Source: IDS-8 sp964491485 (GTDB taxonomy: Bacteria; Pseudomonadota; Gammaproteobacteria; Steroidobacterales; Woeseiaceae). From it: a stretch of 64,000 nucleotides of DNA. The notes under the pieces were generated by a model that saw only the letters and a program-made list of their open reading frames with translations, was not told the DNA's origin and made no database searches. Where the stretch lies: positions 1-64,000 of the forward strand of contig CAZBGV010000004.1 in NCBI GenBank assembly GCA_964491485.1, written 5' to 3'. The position numbers were made by a program, and so were the translations under genes. This document shows positions 36,475 to 44,161 of the stretch, one piece after another (position 1 is the stretch's first letter; each line of letters starts with the position of its first letter).

Positions 36475-36778
36475 CCATTTGCGGCATGCGCAGATGCGCT
36501 ATGGCGACAGCGAGTGACTGACTCCGACGTAATACGGATTTCGGCTTCCCTGCAGTCGTAGATTTCGACCGCCCGGATTGGGATGATGAGCAGTGGAGAC
36601 TGCTCGTCACTGACTTCAAAGGGCGGTGAGATCGGTCGGGGCTCCATACGGAAGCGGACGTTACTCAAGCAAATCCGGATGGCTCTGCCTGACGGAGGCG
36701 AGGCACAGGCAGCAAATGGCAACGCTTGCGGGCGGTAAAGTCGAAGGGCAGAGGCTGTGCAGATAGGAGGTGGACCTA
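36475..36778. other. intergenic region, nothing recognised
   Basis: 304 bp. A 58-codon minus-strand frame at 36471-36647 (MEPRPISPPFEVSDEQSP...) has no ribosome binding site and no family resemblance; I do not call it. The last bases hold the strong Shine-Dalgarno of the next gene. Confidence 0.4.
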
Positions 36779-37033
36779 TTGATAGAGGACGAGGTCCAGC
36801 ACGACGTGGCACGAGATTACCTTCACTACTTGCGAAGGCTTCGTGAGCAAGGGTACAACGATGCCAGGGAGGGACGCCCGGACAGATCGGGATCCTTGCG
36901 GGGGCCCGCGGAGCGCCTCGAGTATTACAAGGGCTGGGAAGACTGGCATGTGCAAAATGTCCATGGCTACAAGCGATGGACCCCGGCGGAGGACGTGTCG
37001 AGCCCGCTCGGCCGCCGGCCAGACAAGCTTTAA
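36779..37033 (+). CDS. small RMF-like protein (tentative)
   Basis: 84 aa from a TTG start at 36779. The start is set by a perfect AGGAGG at 36765-36770 with 8-nt spacing; the in-frame GTG at 36770 lies inside the Shine-Dalgarno and cannot be used with it. Residues EQGYNDAREGRPDRS and LEYYKGWEDWH reproduce the GY-x-x-G/A-x-x-G...Y-x-x-GW pattern of ribosome modulation factor. RMF dimerises 70S ribosomes in stationary phase. The usual Cys-Pro after the first glycine pair is absent and the protein is longer than RMF (55 aa), so the assignment is weak. It is charged throughout and has no signal. Confidence 0.45.
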   Translation: MIEDEVQHDVARDYLHYLRRLREQGYNDAREGRPDRSGSLRGPAERLEYYKGWEDWHVQNVHGYKRWTPAEDVSSPLGRRPDKL

Positions 37034-37382
37034 ACGCGGCACCCGGTTTCACTCAGTCTCGCGTCTCAACCCGGTGGTGCCGAGATCCCTGGCTTGGTTG
37101 GTCGGCGCCAGTCTCCCGATGACGCCTGACAAAGCACCGCATCGGGTCATCGCTGAAGACCGTCGCCGCGGGAGACATCGCACGCCTCGTGAATGAGCGA
37201 TTGAGGCCGGCGTTTCGCAGCATCTGGTTCGTCGGGGGCGGTGCAGTCTCCGGTGAATGCCTTCCCTCGGGTTGGCGGACGAAGTCCGCTACTCGATCAT
37301 GCCGATGACTCGACCGGGACGTCGCCTTGCACCTTGCGGAGGTGAAAGCATACAAGTCCGGCATGATCCCGCTACGCTATGA

Positions 37383-37592
37383 GGTGAAGAATAGCCAACC
37401 CGCCGCCTGACCACCTTTTCGGCCCGGATGCCCAGCCNNNNNNNNNNNNNNNNNNNNNNNNNNNNNNNNNNNNNNNNNNNNNNNNNNNNNNNNNNNNNNN
37501 NNNNNNNNNNNNNNNNNNNNNNNNNNNNNNNNNNNNNGGTGAAGAATAGCCAACCCGCCGCCTGACCACCTTTTCGGCCCGGATGCCCAGCC
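37383..37592. repeat. 55-bp exact duplication flanking an assembly gap
   Basis: 37383-37437 and 37538-37592 are identical (from GGTGAAGAATAGCC to GATGCCCAGCC). It is either a tandem repeat too long to assemble or one segment reported twice because two contig ends overlap. The copy after the gap ends 25 nt before the DUF3224 start. Confidence 0.8.
37438..37537. other. assembly gap (100 N)
   Basis: The gap is exactly 100 N between two identical 55-bp flanks; the true length is unknown and could be zero or negative. Confidence 0.98.
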
Positions 37593-37617
37593 GCCACCTT
37601 CACGGAGGATCACCGCA

Positions 37618-38019
37618 ATGCCGCATGCAAAAGGCTCGTTCGATGTCACCGTCGAACCGCAGCAGCCCGACAATGCGCAGGCGCAAGGCGCCGGCGTCAA
37701 CCGGATGTCGCTGAACAAGCGATTTCATGGCGCGCTCGATGCGACCAGCCAGGGCGAGATGCTCGCCATCGGCGATGGCCGCACTTCGGGGGCGTACGTC
37801 GCGCTGGAGAAGGTAAGCGGTACTCTCGATGACCGCCGTGGCAGCTTTGCGCTGATGCACCGCAGCGGCCTCCGTGCCGGCACACCCGAAAACTGGTCCA
37901 TACTCATCGTTCCCGACTCGGGGACTGAGGAGCTGGTCGGCATAGAAGGGGAGATGGAGATCACGATAGAAGGCGGAATGCACTTCTACGAGCTGCGGTA
38001 CACACTCCCGGACTCCTGA
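37618..38019 (+). CDS. DUF3224 family protein
   Basis: 133 aa, the usual length. It shows the family pattern: GSFDVTVEPQ near the start, RMSLNKRFHGALDATSQGEM, AYVALEKVSGTLDDRRGSFA, IVPDSGTEELVGIEGEM and HFYELRYTLP. DUF3224 proteins are predicted allene-oxide-cyclase-like beta-barrels with no proven function. It is cytosolic, with a ribosome binding site (CGGAGGATC) upstream. It is followed by the CPBP membrane gene on the same strand. Confidence 0.88.
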   Translation: MPHAKGSFDVTVEPQQPDNAQAQGAGVNRMSLNKRFHGALDATSQGEMLAIGDGRTSGAYVALEKVSGTLDDRRGSFALMHRSGLRAGTPENWSILIVPDSGTEELVGIEGEMEITIEGGMHFYELRYTLPDS

Positions 38020-38051
38020 GCCGAGCCGGGCGTGAGCAACTCTGCTCGACC

Positions 38052-38828
38052 TTGGCCATAGCCCCGAATTCCCGGCAGGCACTTCTTCGCCGACGGGCGG
38101 CGGCAGGGCTCACATGGCGAGCCCCGGCATCGATGCTCTTCGCGCGCCTGGCTCTGGCCGTGGCAGCACAAGGGCTCGTCGCCGCCATCTTTGCATTGCG
38201 AGGCTCGCCGATTCCCTGGCGTGCGGCCGAGCCTTGGGTACCCGTGTACGGGACATTGATCGACGCCGGATGCCTGATGCTGCTTTGGCGGCTCACACGC
38301 CGCGAGAACATCGGCCTTTTCGATCTGGTCGGCTTCGAGCGCACGCGCTTCGTCCGCGATGTGCTGCTCGGCCTCGCCATCGTGCCCTTGAGCCTCGCGT
38401 TCATTCTCGGCGGCGTCTATGCGGCCGGCTGGCTCCTCTACGGGACGCTGACCCCGCCCTACCTGTTCGGATCCCTGCCGTTGCCGGCCGCTCTCTATGG
38501 TGTGCTGGTGTTTCCGTTCATCTGGGGGCTGACCGAGCAGATGACCTACAACGGTTACCTGCTGCCCCGTTTCCAGGTTCTCTTCCGAAGCACGAGCCTT
38601 GCGATCATCGTTGTAGCCTTCGTGTGGTCGTTGCAGCATGCCTTCATGCCGCTGATCTTCGATCAGCAATACATGGCATTTCGCCTGCTGTCGTCGGTAC
38701 CGAATTCCGTGTTGCAGACGATCCTGTACCTGCGGCTGCGTCGCGTGCTGCCGCTCGCGATTGCGCATGCCCTGTTGGATGGTGCGAGCGCGCTGATCGG
38801 CGTGCTCCTGCCTGCGCTGAAGGCTTGA
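38052..38828 (+). CDS. CPBP-family intramembrane metalloprotease-like protein with atypical active site
   Basis: 258 aa from TTG 38052, or 231 aa from ATG 38133 just before the first helix; the choice is open. It has six to eight helices. The usual CPBP motif 1 (EExxxRG) appears as TEQMTYNGYLLPR, so the second Glu is Gln and the Arg is Asn. Motif 2 is VWSLQHAFMP (His kept) and motif 3 is IAHALLDGAS (His and Asp). The family includes CAAX-type proteases and bacteriocin-immunity proteins. Loss of the second Glu may mean a changed metal site or a non-proteolytic role. It lies between DUF3224 and DCC genes. Confidence 0.78.
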   Translation: MAIAPNSRQALLRRRAAAGLTWRAPASMLFARLALAVAAQGLVAAIFALRGSPIPWRAAEPWVPVYGTLIDAGCLMLLWRLTRRENIGLFDLVGFERTRFVRDVLLGLAIVPLSLAFILGGVYAAGWLLYGTLTPPYLFGSLPLPAALYGVLVFPFIWGLTEQMTYNGYLLPRFQVLFRSTSLAIIVVAFVWSLQHAFMPLIFDQQYMAFRLLSSVPNSVLQTILYLRLRRVLPLAIAHALLDGASALIGVLLPALKA

Positions 38829-38925
38829 TGGGCAGGCTGCCCCTACGGAGCACCTGCTTGTCGCATCGCGTCACCGGCGCGATACTGGCGACACGATTAA
38901 GTCCACCGCGGACCCGGAGGCGAAG

Positions 38926-39375
38926 GTGCTTCAGCAAGCCGATGCCGTGCGTTCCCATGAGGCTCAAAGGCAGGCGAGGGAAGTATTCGTCGTCTACGAC
39001 AAGGAATGTCCTGCCTGCAACTACTATTGCAACCTGGTCCGCATCAAGGAGTCGGTTGGGACCCTGGTCCTTGTGGATGCGAGGAGCGGCGGCCCGTTGA
39101 TGGACGAGATCACGGCCAGGGGGCTGGACATCGACCAGGGAATGGTCGTGAAGGTAGGCGAGGAGCTCTATTACGGCGCGGACGCCATCCACGTCCTCGC
39201 CTTGATGGGCACGAACCGCGGCTTCTTCAATCGCCTCGCATACTCGTCCTTCCGGTCGAGATCGATGTCGCGCATCCTGTACCCGGCGTTGCGCGCCTGT
39301 CGCAACCTGCTGCTCAAGGGCCTGGGGAAAACGAAAATCAACAACCTGAAGGTACCGGGCAATGATCGGTTCTGA
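38926..39375 (+). CDS. DCC-family thiol-disulfide oxidoreductase-like protein (DUF393)
   Basis: 149 aa from GTG 38926, preceded by GGAGGCGAAG. The family motif is VYDKECPACNYYC (residues about 23-35), a CxxC redox site in a thioredoxin-like fold. MVVKVGEELYYGADAIHVLA is the conserved central strand-helix. The C-terminal 45 residues are basic and Leu/Arg-rich. These proteins are predicted cytosolic or membrane-associated thiol oxidoreductases of unknown substrate. Confidence 0.85.
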   Translation: MLQQADAVRSHEAQRQAREVFVVYDKECPACNYYCNLVRIKESVGTLVLVDARSGGPLMDEITARGLDIDQGMVVKVGEELYYGADAIHVLALMGTNRGFFNRLAYSSFRSRSMSRILYPALRACRNLLLKGLGKTKINNLKVPGNDRF

Positions 39376-39720
39376 AAGATTGCCACGGCGGTCGGCGCGC
39401 GCTACCGGATGCCTGAGAACAGCGACGCTGAGCTGGTGCACTTTTTGCGGGTTTTCAGCATTACCAGTGGATCTACGAGAAGGTGCTGAACGATCCCAGG
39501 ATAAGGGAAGTGGTGCTGCGCCACGGCTTTGACGTATCGCGCGGAGCTCCGCGGCTACGGACAGCGTCTCACAATGCAGGCGTTGAATAGATGATGCACG
39601 GCACTGGAGCCGAACGTGGTCAATTGTTCGCTCGGCAGGCTCATGGCGCGTGGGCTATAACCGGGTGAGGAAATCAGCTCGAGTGCCGGAGCTCCGCGCC
39701 GGCAGCTTCCGACCAGCCGT
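39376..39720. other. intergenic region with a possible gene fragment
   Basis: 345 bp. A start-less plus-strand stretch ending at 39589 reads FQHYQWIYEKVLNDPRIREV and on to a stop, protein-like in composition but without a recognisable family. No repeat or hairpin was found. Confidence 0.35.
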
Positions 39721-40581
39721 ATGAACCCGAGGTTGTATCGTCTCAGTGCTTTCACGACCGTACCGCACGGCGGGAATCCCGCGGGAGTGTGGATCGGCGA
39801 GACTTTGCCCGATGCCGCCGAAATGCAGCGGATCGCGGCGGAAGTCGGCTATTCCGAGACCGCCTTCATCGTGCCGTCGACGGGCACACGGCGAACCGTG
39901 CGCTATTTCAGTCCCGAAGCCGAAGTGCCGTTCTGTGGGCACGCGACGATCGCCGCCGGTGTGCAGCTCGGCCGGCTCGATGGCCCGGGCGATTACCTTT
40001 TCGACACCCCTGCCGGCAGTGTCCCGGTTGCGGTGCGTGAAGGCGACGCGGGTCCCGAGGCGACGCTGACCTCCGTCGAACCCCGGCATCGCCCGGTGCC
40101 GCCGCGCCTGGTCGCCGACGCACTCGCGGCGCTTCACTGGCGCGCGGATGAGCTCGATCCCTCCATTCCGCCCGCGCTCGCGTACGCCGGCGCGTGGCAC
40201 CTCGTGCTGGCGGCGGCGAGCGCGGCGCGGCTCGCCGAGCTCGCCTACGATTTCGACACGCTCAAGTCGATCATGCTCGAAGCCGATCTCACGACGCTCC
40301 AGCTCGTATGGCGCGAGGCGGCGACGCTGTTCCACGCCCGCAATCCCTTCCCGGTCGGCGGCGTCGTCGAAGATCCCGCGACCGGTGCCGCCGCCGCGGC
40401 GCTCGGCGGTTATTTGCGCAGCGCCGGTCTCATTGCCGCACCCGCGACACTGACCATCCGCCAGGGCGAAGCCATGGGCCGCCCCGGCCGTCTCGTCGTG
40501 CACGTCCCGCCGTCCGGCGGCATCCACGTGACCGGAAACGCGGTCACACTCGATAATGACACTCCTACCCTCGATCGGTGA
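39721..40581 (+). CDS. PhzF family epimerase/isomerase-like protein
   Basis: 286 aa. It has the PhzF N-terminus (FTTVPHGGNPAGVW), the catalytic Glu in VGYSETAFIVP (about residue 46), FCGHATIAAGVQLG, and the second-half glycine loop GVVEDPATGAAAAALGGYL. The two-domain fold is that of diaminopimelate epimerase, but the mechanism uses the single Glu. PhzF proteins are widespread and mostly uncharacterised; phenazine synthesis is not implied because no other phz genes are present. It is followed after 46 nt by the macro-domain gene. Confidence 0.92.
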   Translation: MNPRLYRLSAFTTVPHGGNPAGVWIGETLPDAAEMQRIAAEVGYSETAFIVPSTGTRRTVRYFSPEAEVPFCGHATIAAGVQLGRLDGPGDYLFDTPAGSVPVAVREGDAGPEATLTSVEPRHRPVPPRLVADALAALHWRADELDPSIPPALAYAGAWHLVLAAASAARLAELAYDFDTLKSIMLEADLTTLQLVWREAATLFHARNPFPVGGVVEDPATGAAAAALGGYLRSAGLIAAPATLTIRQGEAMGRPGRLVVHVPPSGGIHVTGNAVTLDNDTPTLDR

Positions 40582-40627
40582 GTTGAGGCATGGTCTGCGA
40601 ATGCGGCGCAAAGATTGAGAGGCACCC

Positions 40628-41140
40628 GTGACCGCCACGCTCGAAGCTCTCAGGGCGGACATCACCACGCTCGCCGTGGACGCGATCGTGAATGCCGCGA
40701 ACGCCTCCCTCCTCGGCGGCGGCGGTGTCGATGGTGCGATCCATCGCGCCGCCGGCGCGGGCCTGCTCGCGGAGTGCCGCACCCTCGGCGGTTGCGCGAC
40801 GGGCGAGGCGAAGGCGACCGGCGGTCACAACCTGCCCGCGCGGTACGTGATCCACACCGTCGGCCCGGTCTGGCGCGGCGGCGCGCACGGGGAGGAGCTC
40901 CAGCTCGCCGCCTGCTATCGCAACAGCCTGCTGGTCGCGGCAGGGCTCGGCGTTGCCACGATCGCGTTCCCCGGCATCAGCACCGGTGTCTACGGCTTTC
41001 CAAAAGAGCTCGCCGCGCCCATCGCCGTGGACGCGACGAGGAAGACGCTTGCCGAAGCGCCCTCGATCACTCACGTGACGTTCTGCTGCTTCAGCGAGGC
41101 CGATCTCGAGCTTTATCGCAGGGTGCTCGCCGCCGGGTGA
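40628..41140 (+). CDS. macro domain protein, O-acetyl-ADP-ribose deacetylase type
   Basis: 170 aa from a GTG start. It shows the MacroD-type motifs: ITTLAVDAIVNAANASLLGG, GVDGAIHRAAG, CATGEAKATGGHNLPARYVI, HTVGPVW and IAFPGISTGVYGFP. The family removes ADP-ribose from acidic residues or deacetylates O-acetyl-ADP-ribose. It is cytosolic and complete. Confidence 0.93.
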   Translation: MTATLEALRADITTLAVDAIVNAANASLLGGGGVDGAIHRAAGAGLLAECRTLGGCATGEAKATGGHNLPARYVIHTVGPVWRGGAHGEELQLAACYRNSLLVAAGLGVATIAFPGISTGVYGFPKELAAPIAVDATRKTLAEAPSITHVTFCCFSEADLELYRRVLAAG

Positions 41141-41180
41141 GCGGCACAACGATCAATAACAACACACAAAGGGGTGCTTT

Positions 41181-41363
41181 ATGGAGTACAGGGAAGCAGG
41201 CCAGTGGGTCGCCGGCTGGGGCACGCTCTCGCTCATCAACGCGGGACTGGCGCAGGCCAAGGGCCGCAGTGGATTGATCTGGTGGCTCTTGTCGCTGCTG
41301 CTCGGGCCTATCGCGACCTTCATCATCGTGATCCTGGACCCGGTGCCCAGGCTCGATCGCTGA
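41181..41363 (+). CDS. small membrane protein, uncharacterised
   Basis: 60 aa. AAAGGGGTG precedes ATG 41181 by about 6 nt. An N-terminal amphipathic part (WVAGWGTLSLINAGLAQAKG) is followed by one strong hydrophobic segment WWLLSLLLGPIATFIIVILD. It resembles small one-helix proteins often annotated as hypothetical antitermination or envelope proteins. No function can be given. Confidence 0.6.
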   Translation: MEYREAGQWVAGWGTLSLINAGLAQAKGRSGLIWWLLSLLLGPIATFIIVILDPVPRLDR

Positions 41364-41384
41364 CGCGGTGCGAAGGCTGCGGCT

Positions 41385-41714
41385 TCAGGTGGAGTAGGAC
41401 GAGACGGCGCCGCCGATGAGCGCGCCGATCAAAAGCCCGATGCTGGAGACGAGCGCCCACAGGCCCACGGCGATGCCGGCCAAAAAGCCGAGTATCGGCG
41501 CATCGAACACGGCCAGCAGCACCCAGATGCCGAGGCCGCTGATGATGGCCGGCAGTATGGCCGCGCCGAGCCCGCGCATGGCGGATCCCGCCTTGTAGCC
41601 GCCGACGGCACCACCGATCAGGCCGTTCAGGGCGGGCAGGAAGAACAGGAGCATGCTGATGACGATCATCCAGATCGCGCAGACGAGCAGGGAGGAGGCT
41701 TCTTGCGTGGCCAT
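41385..41714 (-). CDS. glycine-rich multi-pass membrane protein, uncharacterised
   Basis: 109 aa from ATG 41714, preceded by GGAG 7 nt away. Three to four hydrophobic segments with Gly-rich turns are visible: IWMIVISMLLFFLPALNGLI, then GGAVGGYKAGSAMRGLG, ILPAIISGLGIWVLLAVF, and LVSSIGLLIGALIGGAVSSY. The alternation suggests a small inner-membrane protein like DUF5518 proteins. It is convergent with the previous small membrane gene (22 bp between the ORFs). The three REP-like repeats lie between it and the S9 peptidase. Confidence 0.65.
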   Translation of the reverse strand: MATQEASSLLVCAIWMIVISMLLFFLPALNGLIGGAVGGYKAGSAMRGLGAAILPAIISGLGIWVLLAVFDAPILGFLAGIAVGLWALVSSIGLLIGALIGGAVSSYST

Positions 41715-41795
41715 GGCCGCTCCGGGCGAATACGGGATGACTGCAGTATAGCGGCGAACCGACCTGCCACTTGTGCCCGACGCCACGAACGGCAC

Positions 41796-41959
41796 CGTAG
41801 GAGCCCGCCACGCGGGCGAACGCGACCTTCGCCTCGCCATCAATACGGTGAGAAGTCGGCGATCGCGGTCGCCCGCGTGGCGGGCTCCTACAGGCCAGCG
41901 TTCAGCGCCGCGGCAGCCCCCGGGTGCGATCGCGGTCGCCCGCGTGGCGGGCTCCTACT
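41796..41959. repeat. cluster of three palindromic REP-like repeats
   Basis: Forward copy at 41796-41820 (CGTAGGAGCCCGCCACGCGG variant), reverse copy at about 41867-41892, and a second reverse copy at about 41930-41959, which overlaps the 3' end of the S9 peptidase gene. In this cluster the central ATG/CAT is changed to ACG/CGT in every copy, as if amplified locally. Confidence 0.75.
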
Positions 41960-43982
41960 GATCGTAGCGGCGGAACCACGCCATGATGTTGCCGGTCTTC
42001 GCGATCAGGCTCGACGGCCGCGCCGCGATCTCGTGCGACGCACCCGGCACGCGGATCATCGCGGTGTCGATGTTCCTGAGCTTCAGCGCCTGGTAGAACT
42101 GCTCGGCCTCCGAGCTCGGCGTGCGGTAGTCGACCTCGCCCGTCATGAGCGCCGTGGGTGTCTTGACGTTGCCCACCAGCGAAAGCGGCGATTGCCGCCA
42201 GTATTCCTGCGGATCCTCCCACGGCGTCGCCTTGAACCACGCCATCCGGAAGAACGGGTAGAAGTCGGCCGTCAGCACGAAGCTCGTCCAGTTGATCACC
42301 GGCTTCGCGACCACGGCTGCGCGGAACCGGTCCGTCTTGCCGACGATCCATGCCGTCAGCACGCCGCCGCCCGATCCGCCCGTGACGAACAGCCGGTTCG
42401 GATCGGCGATGCCGCGCTCGATGGCGTAGTCGACGCCGGACATCAGGTCGTCGTAGTCGTGGCCCGGATACGCGTACTGGATCTGCTGCGCGAATTCCGC
42501 GCCGTAGCTCGTGCTGCCGCGCGGGTTGGCGTACAGCAGCACGTAGCCTTCCGCCGCGTAGCGCTGGATTTCCGCGGAAAAGTTGGGCCCGTAGGCCGCA
42601 TACGGCCCGCCGTGGATTTCCAGGATGAACGGATAGCGCCGGCCCTCCTCGTAGCCGGGCGGATACGCGATCCAGCCCTCGATCGTCCGGCCGTCATGCG
42701 AGGATTTCCACGTCACCGGCTCGATGCGCGCGAGCTCGCGCTGGCCCAGCAGGTCCTCGTTCAGCGACGTCAGCACGCGCGCCTCGCGCCCGTTGCGCGA
42801 TACGGCGACGTCCGCCGGCCGCAGCGCGCTGCCGGCCGTGAACGCGTACGTGCCGTTCTTCGACACGCTGAAGCTCCCGCTCGCGTACGGGCGGCCCAGC
42901 GATTCGCCGGTCAGGTCGTGATGCCATTCGGACAACCTGCCGTCCAGCCCCACGTAGCCGAGCCGGATCAAACCGTGATCCTCGTAGCCCACGAACACGC
43001 CGTCGCCGTTTCCGTGCCACACCGGGTTGCCGACCGAGCGATCGAAATCGGCGGTCAGCGCGCGCACGTTCGACCCGTCCGCGTTCATTACGTAGAGGAT
43101 CGAGTTCTCGTAGCCGCGCTTGTGCTCGTCGAAGCCGACGTAGGCGATCAGCCTGCCGTCCGGCGACACGGCCGGCTGGTCGTCCGGTCCGTCGCGCTCG
43201 GTGAGCCGGGTCAGCTCGCCGTCGAGCGACACCCGGAACACGTCGGACTGGCGCGGATCGAGCCGCCAGTTCCTGCTGCGGTTGGCGGAAAACACGATCG
43301 CCTTGCTGTCCGGCATCCATGACAGGCTGCCGCCGTCGTTGAATTCGCCGTGCGTGAGCTGCCGCGGCGTGCCGCCCGTCGCAGGCACGACGAACACGTG
43401 CGTGAACCCCGGGTCGAGGTAGCCCTCGCCGTCGGATCGGTAATAGGTCTGCTCGATCACCTTCACGGGCTCCGCCCACTTCGCGCCTTCCGGCTTCTCG
43501 GGCAGCGGGTAGAGCGGCTTCGTGTCTGCCGGCACGTGCATGGTGAAGGCGATCCAGCGACCGTCCGGCGACCACGCCATGGTCTGCGGCGCCTCCGTCA
43601 GGTTCGTGATCAGCGCCGTCTGCCCGGTGTCCATCCAGCGAACGTAGAGCTGCCGGCTGCCCTCCAGGCTCGAGGCGTAGGCGAGGCGAGTGCCGTCCGG
43701 CGACCAGCGCGGCGACGAGAAACTGTCGCGGCCCGACAGCAGCGGGCGATGGTCGCGGCCGTCGGCGGACACGATCCACAGGTTGCCGCGCGTGCTGTCC
43801 GTCATGATGTCGTTCGAGCTGCGCACGTACACGACCTGGCTGCCGTCCGGCGAGATCTGCGGATCGGAGGCGTACTCGAGCTGGAAGACGTCGAGCGGCG
43901 AAAAGCGTTGCTGGCCCGGCGCGGCCGCGGCGACGAAAGTGAATGGGACGAGGAGCAGAACGGCCATGCGGAATCGGGTCAT
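41955..43982 (-). CDS. secreted S9 family prolyl-oligopeptidase-like peptidase (1)
   Basis: 675 aa. ATG 43982 is followed by a signal peptide (MAVLLLVPFTFVAAAAPGQQ) and preceded by GGAAGGAAT. Residues 25-400 form a WD40-like/PD40 propeller (ISPDGSQVVYVRSS, SPRWSPDGTRLAYAS, MAWSPDGRWIAFTMH). The C-terminal alpha/beta-hydrolase has the nucleophile in FVTGGSGGGVLTAW, the Asp in TGEVDYRTPSSEA and the His in PGASHEIAARP. It cleaves short peptides in the periplasm, like dipeptidyl or acylaminoacyl peptidases. Its tail lies in the palindromic-repeat cluster. A second S9 peptidase of different sequence is at 49788. Confidence 0.92.
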   Translation of the reverse strand: MTRFRMAVLLLVPFTFVAAAAPGQQRFSPLDVFQLEYASDPQISPDGSQVVYVRSSNDIMTDSTRGNLWIVSADGRDHRPLLSGRDSFSSPRWSPDGTRLAYASSLEGSRQLYVRWMDTGQTALITNLTEAPQTMAWSPDGRWIAFTMHVPADTKPLYPLPEKPEGAKWAEPVKVIEQTYYRSDGEGYLDPGFTHVFVVPATGGTPRQLTHGEFNDGGSLSWMPDSKAIVFSANRSRNWRLDPRQSDVFRVSLDGELTRLTERDGPDDQPAVSPDGRLIAYVGFDEHKRGYENSILYVMNADGSNVRALTADFDRSVGNPVWHGNGDGVFVGYEDHGLIRLGYVGLDGRLSEWHHDLTGESLGRPYASGSFSVSKNGTYAFTAGSALRPADVAVSRNGREARVLTSLNEDLLGQRELARIEPVTWKSSHDGRTIEGWIAYPPGYEEGRRYPFILEIHGGPYAAYGPNFSAEIQRYAAEGYVLLYANPRGSTSYGAEFAQQIQYAYPGHDYDDLMSGVDYAIERGIADPNRLFVTGGSGGGVLTAWIVGKTDRFRAAVVAKPVINWTSFVLTADFYPFFRMAWFKATPWEDPQEYWRQSPLSLVGNVKTPTALMTGEVDYRTPSSEAEQFYQALKLRNIDTAMIRVPGASHEIAARPSSLIAKTGNIMAWFRRYDQ

Positions 43983-44002
43983 GATGCTTATTCCTTCCGG
44001 TT

Positions 44003-44028
44003 CTGTAGGAGCCCGCCATGCGGGCGGC
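44003..44028 (+). repeat. palindromic REP-like repeat, single copy
   Basis: CTGTAGGAGCCCGCCATGCGG-GCGGC lies just upstream of the S9 peptidase start, between it and dapF. Here it sits in a promoter region rather than at a gene end. Confidence 0.7.
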
Positions 44029-44161
44029 AGACGCGGCGCGGCCGCCGCCGGGCGGCACCGTGGCCTGTGGGTGTTGCGCGCAATGAGCTCACCTACAGGG
44101 CCACGGGGCCCGGCCGCTGTACAATGGCGTTCCGCTTCGCGTTCGCACAAGGCGCCCAAGC

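Larger units (their letters stand above)
37034..37617. other. gene-poor region with an assembly gap and gene debris
   Basis: 584 bp including 100 N. On the plus strand an open stretch just before the gap reads AEVKAYKSGMIPLRYEVKNS and stops, which looks like the tail of a broken gene that I cannot identify. Nothing else is supported. Confidence 0.4.

Noticed and set aside
36471..36647. 58-codon minus-strand ORF beginning MEPRPISPP
   Set aside because: There is no ribosome binding site, no recognised family, and it overlaps the end of a better-supported small membrane protein gene.
39721..40581. Phenazine biosynthesis locus
   Set aside because: There is only a lone PhzF-family gene; none of phzA, B, D, E or G is nearby.
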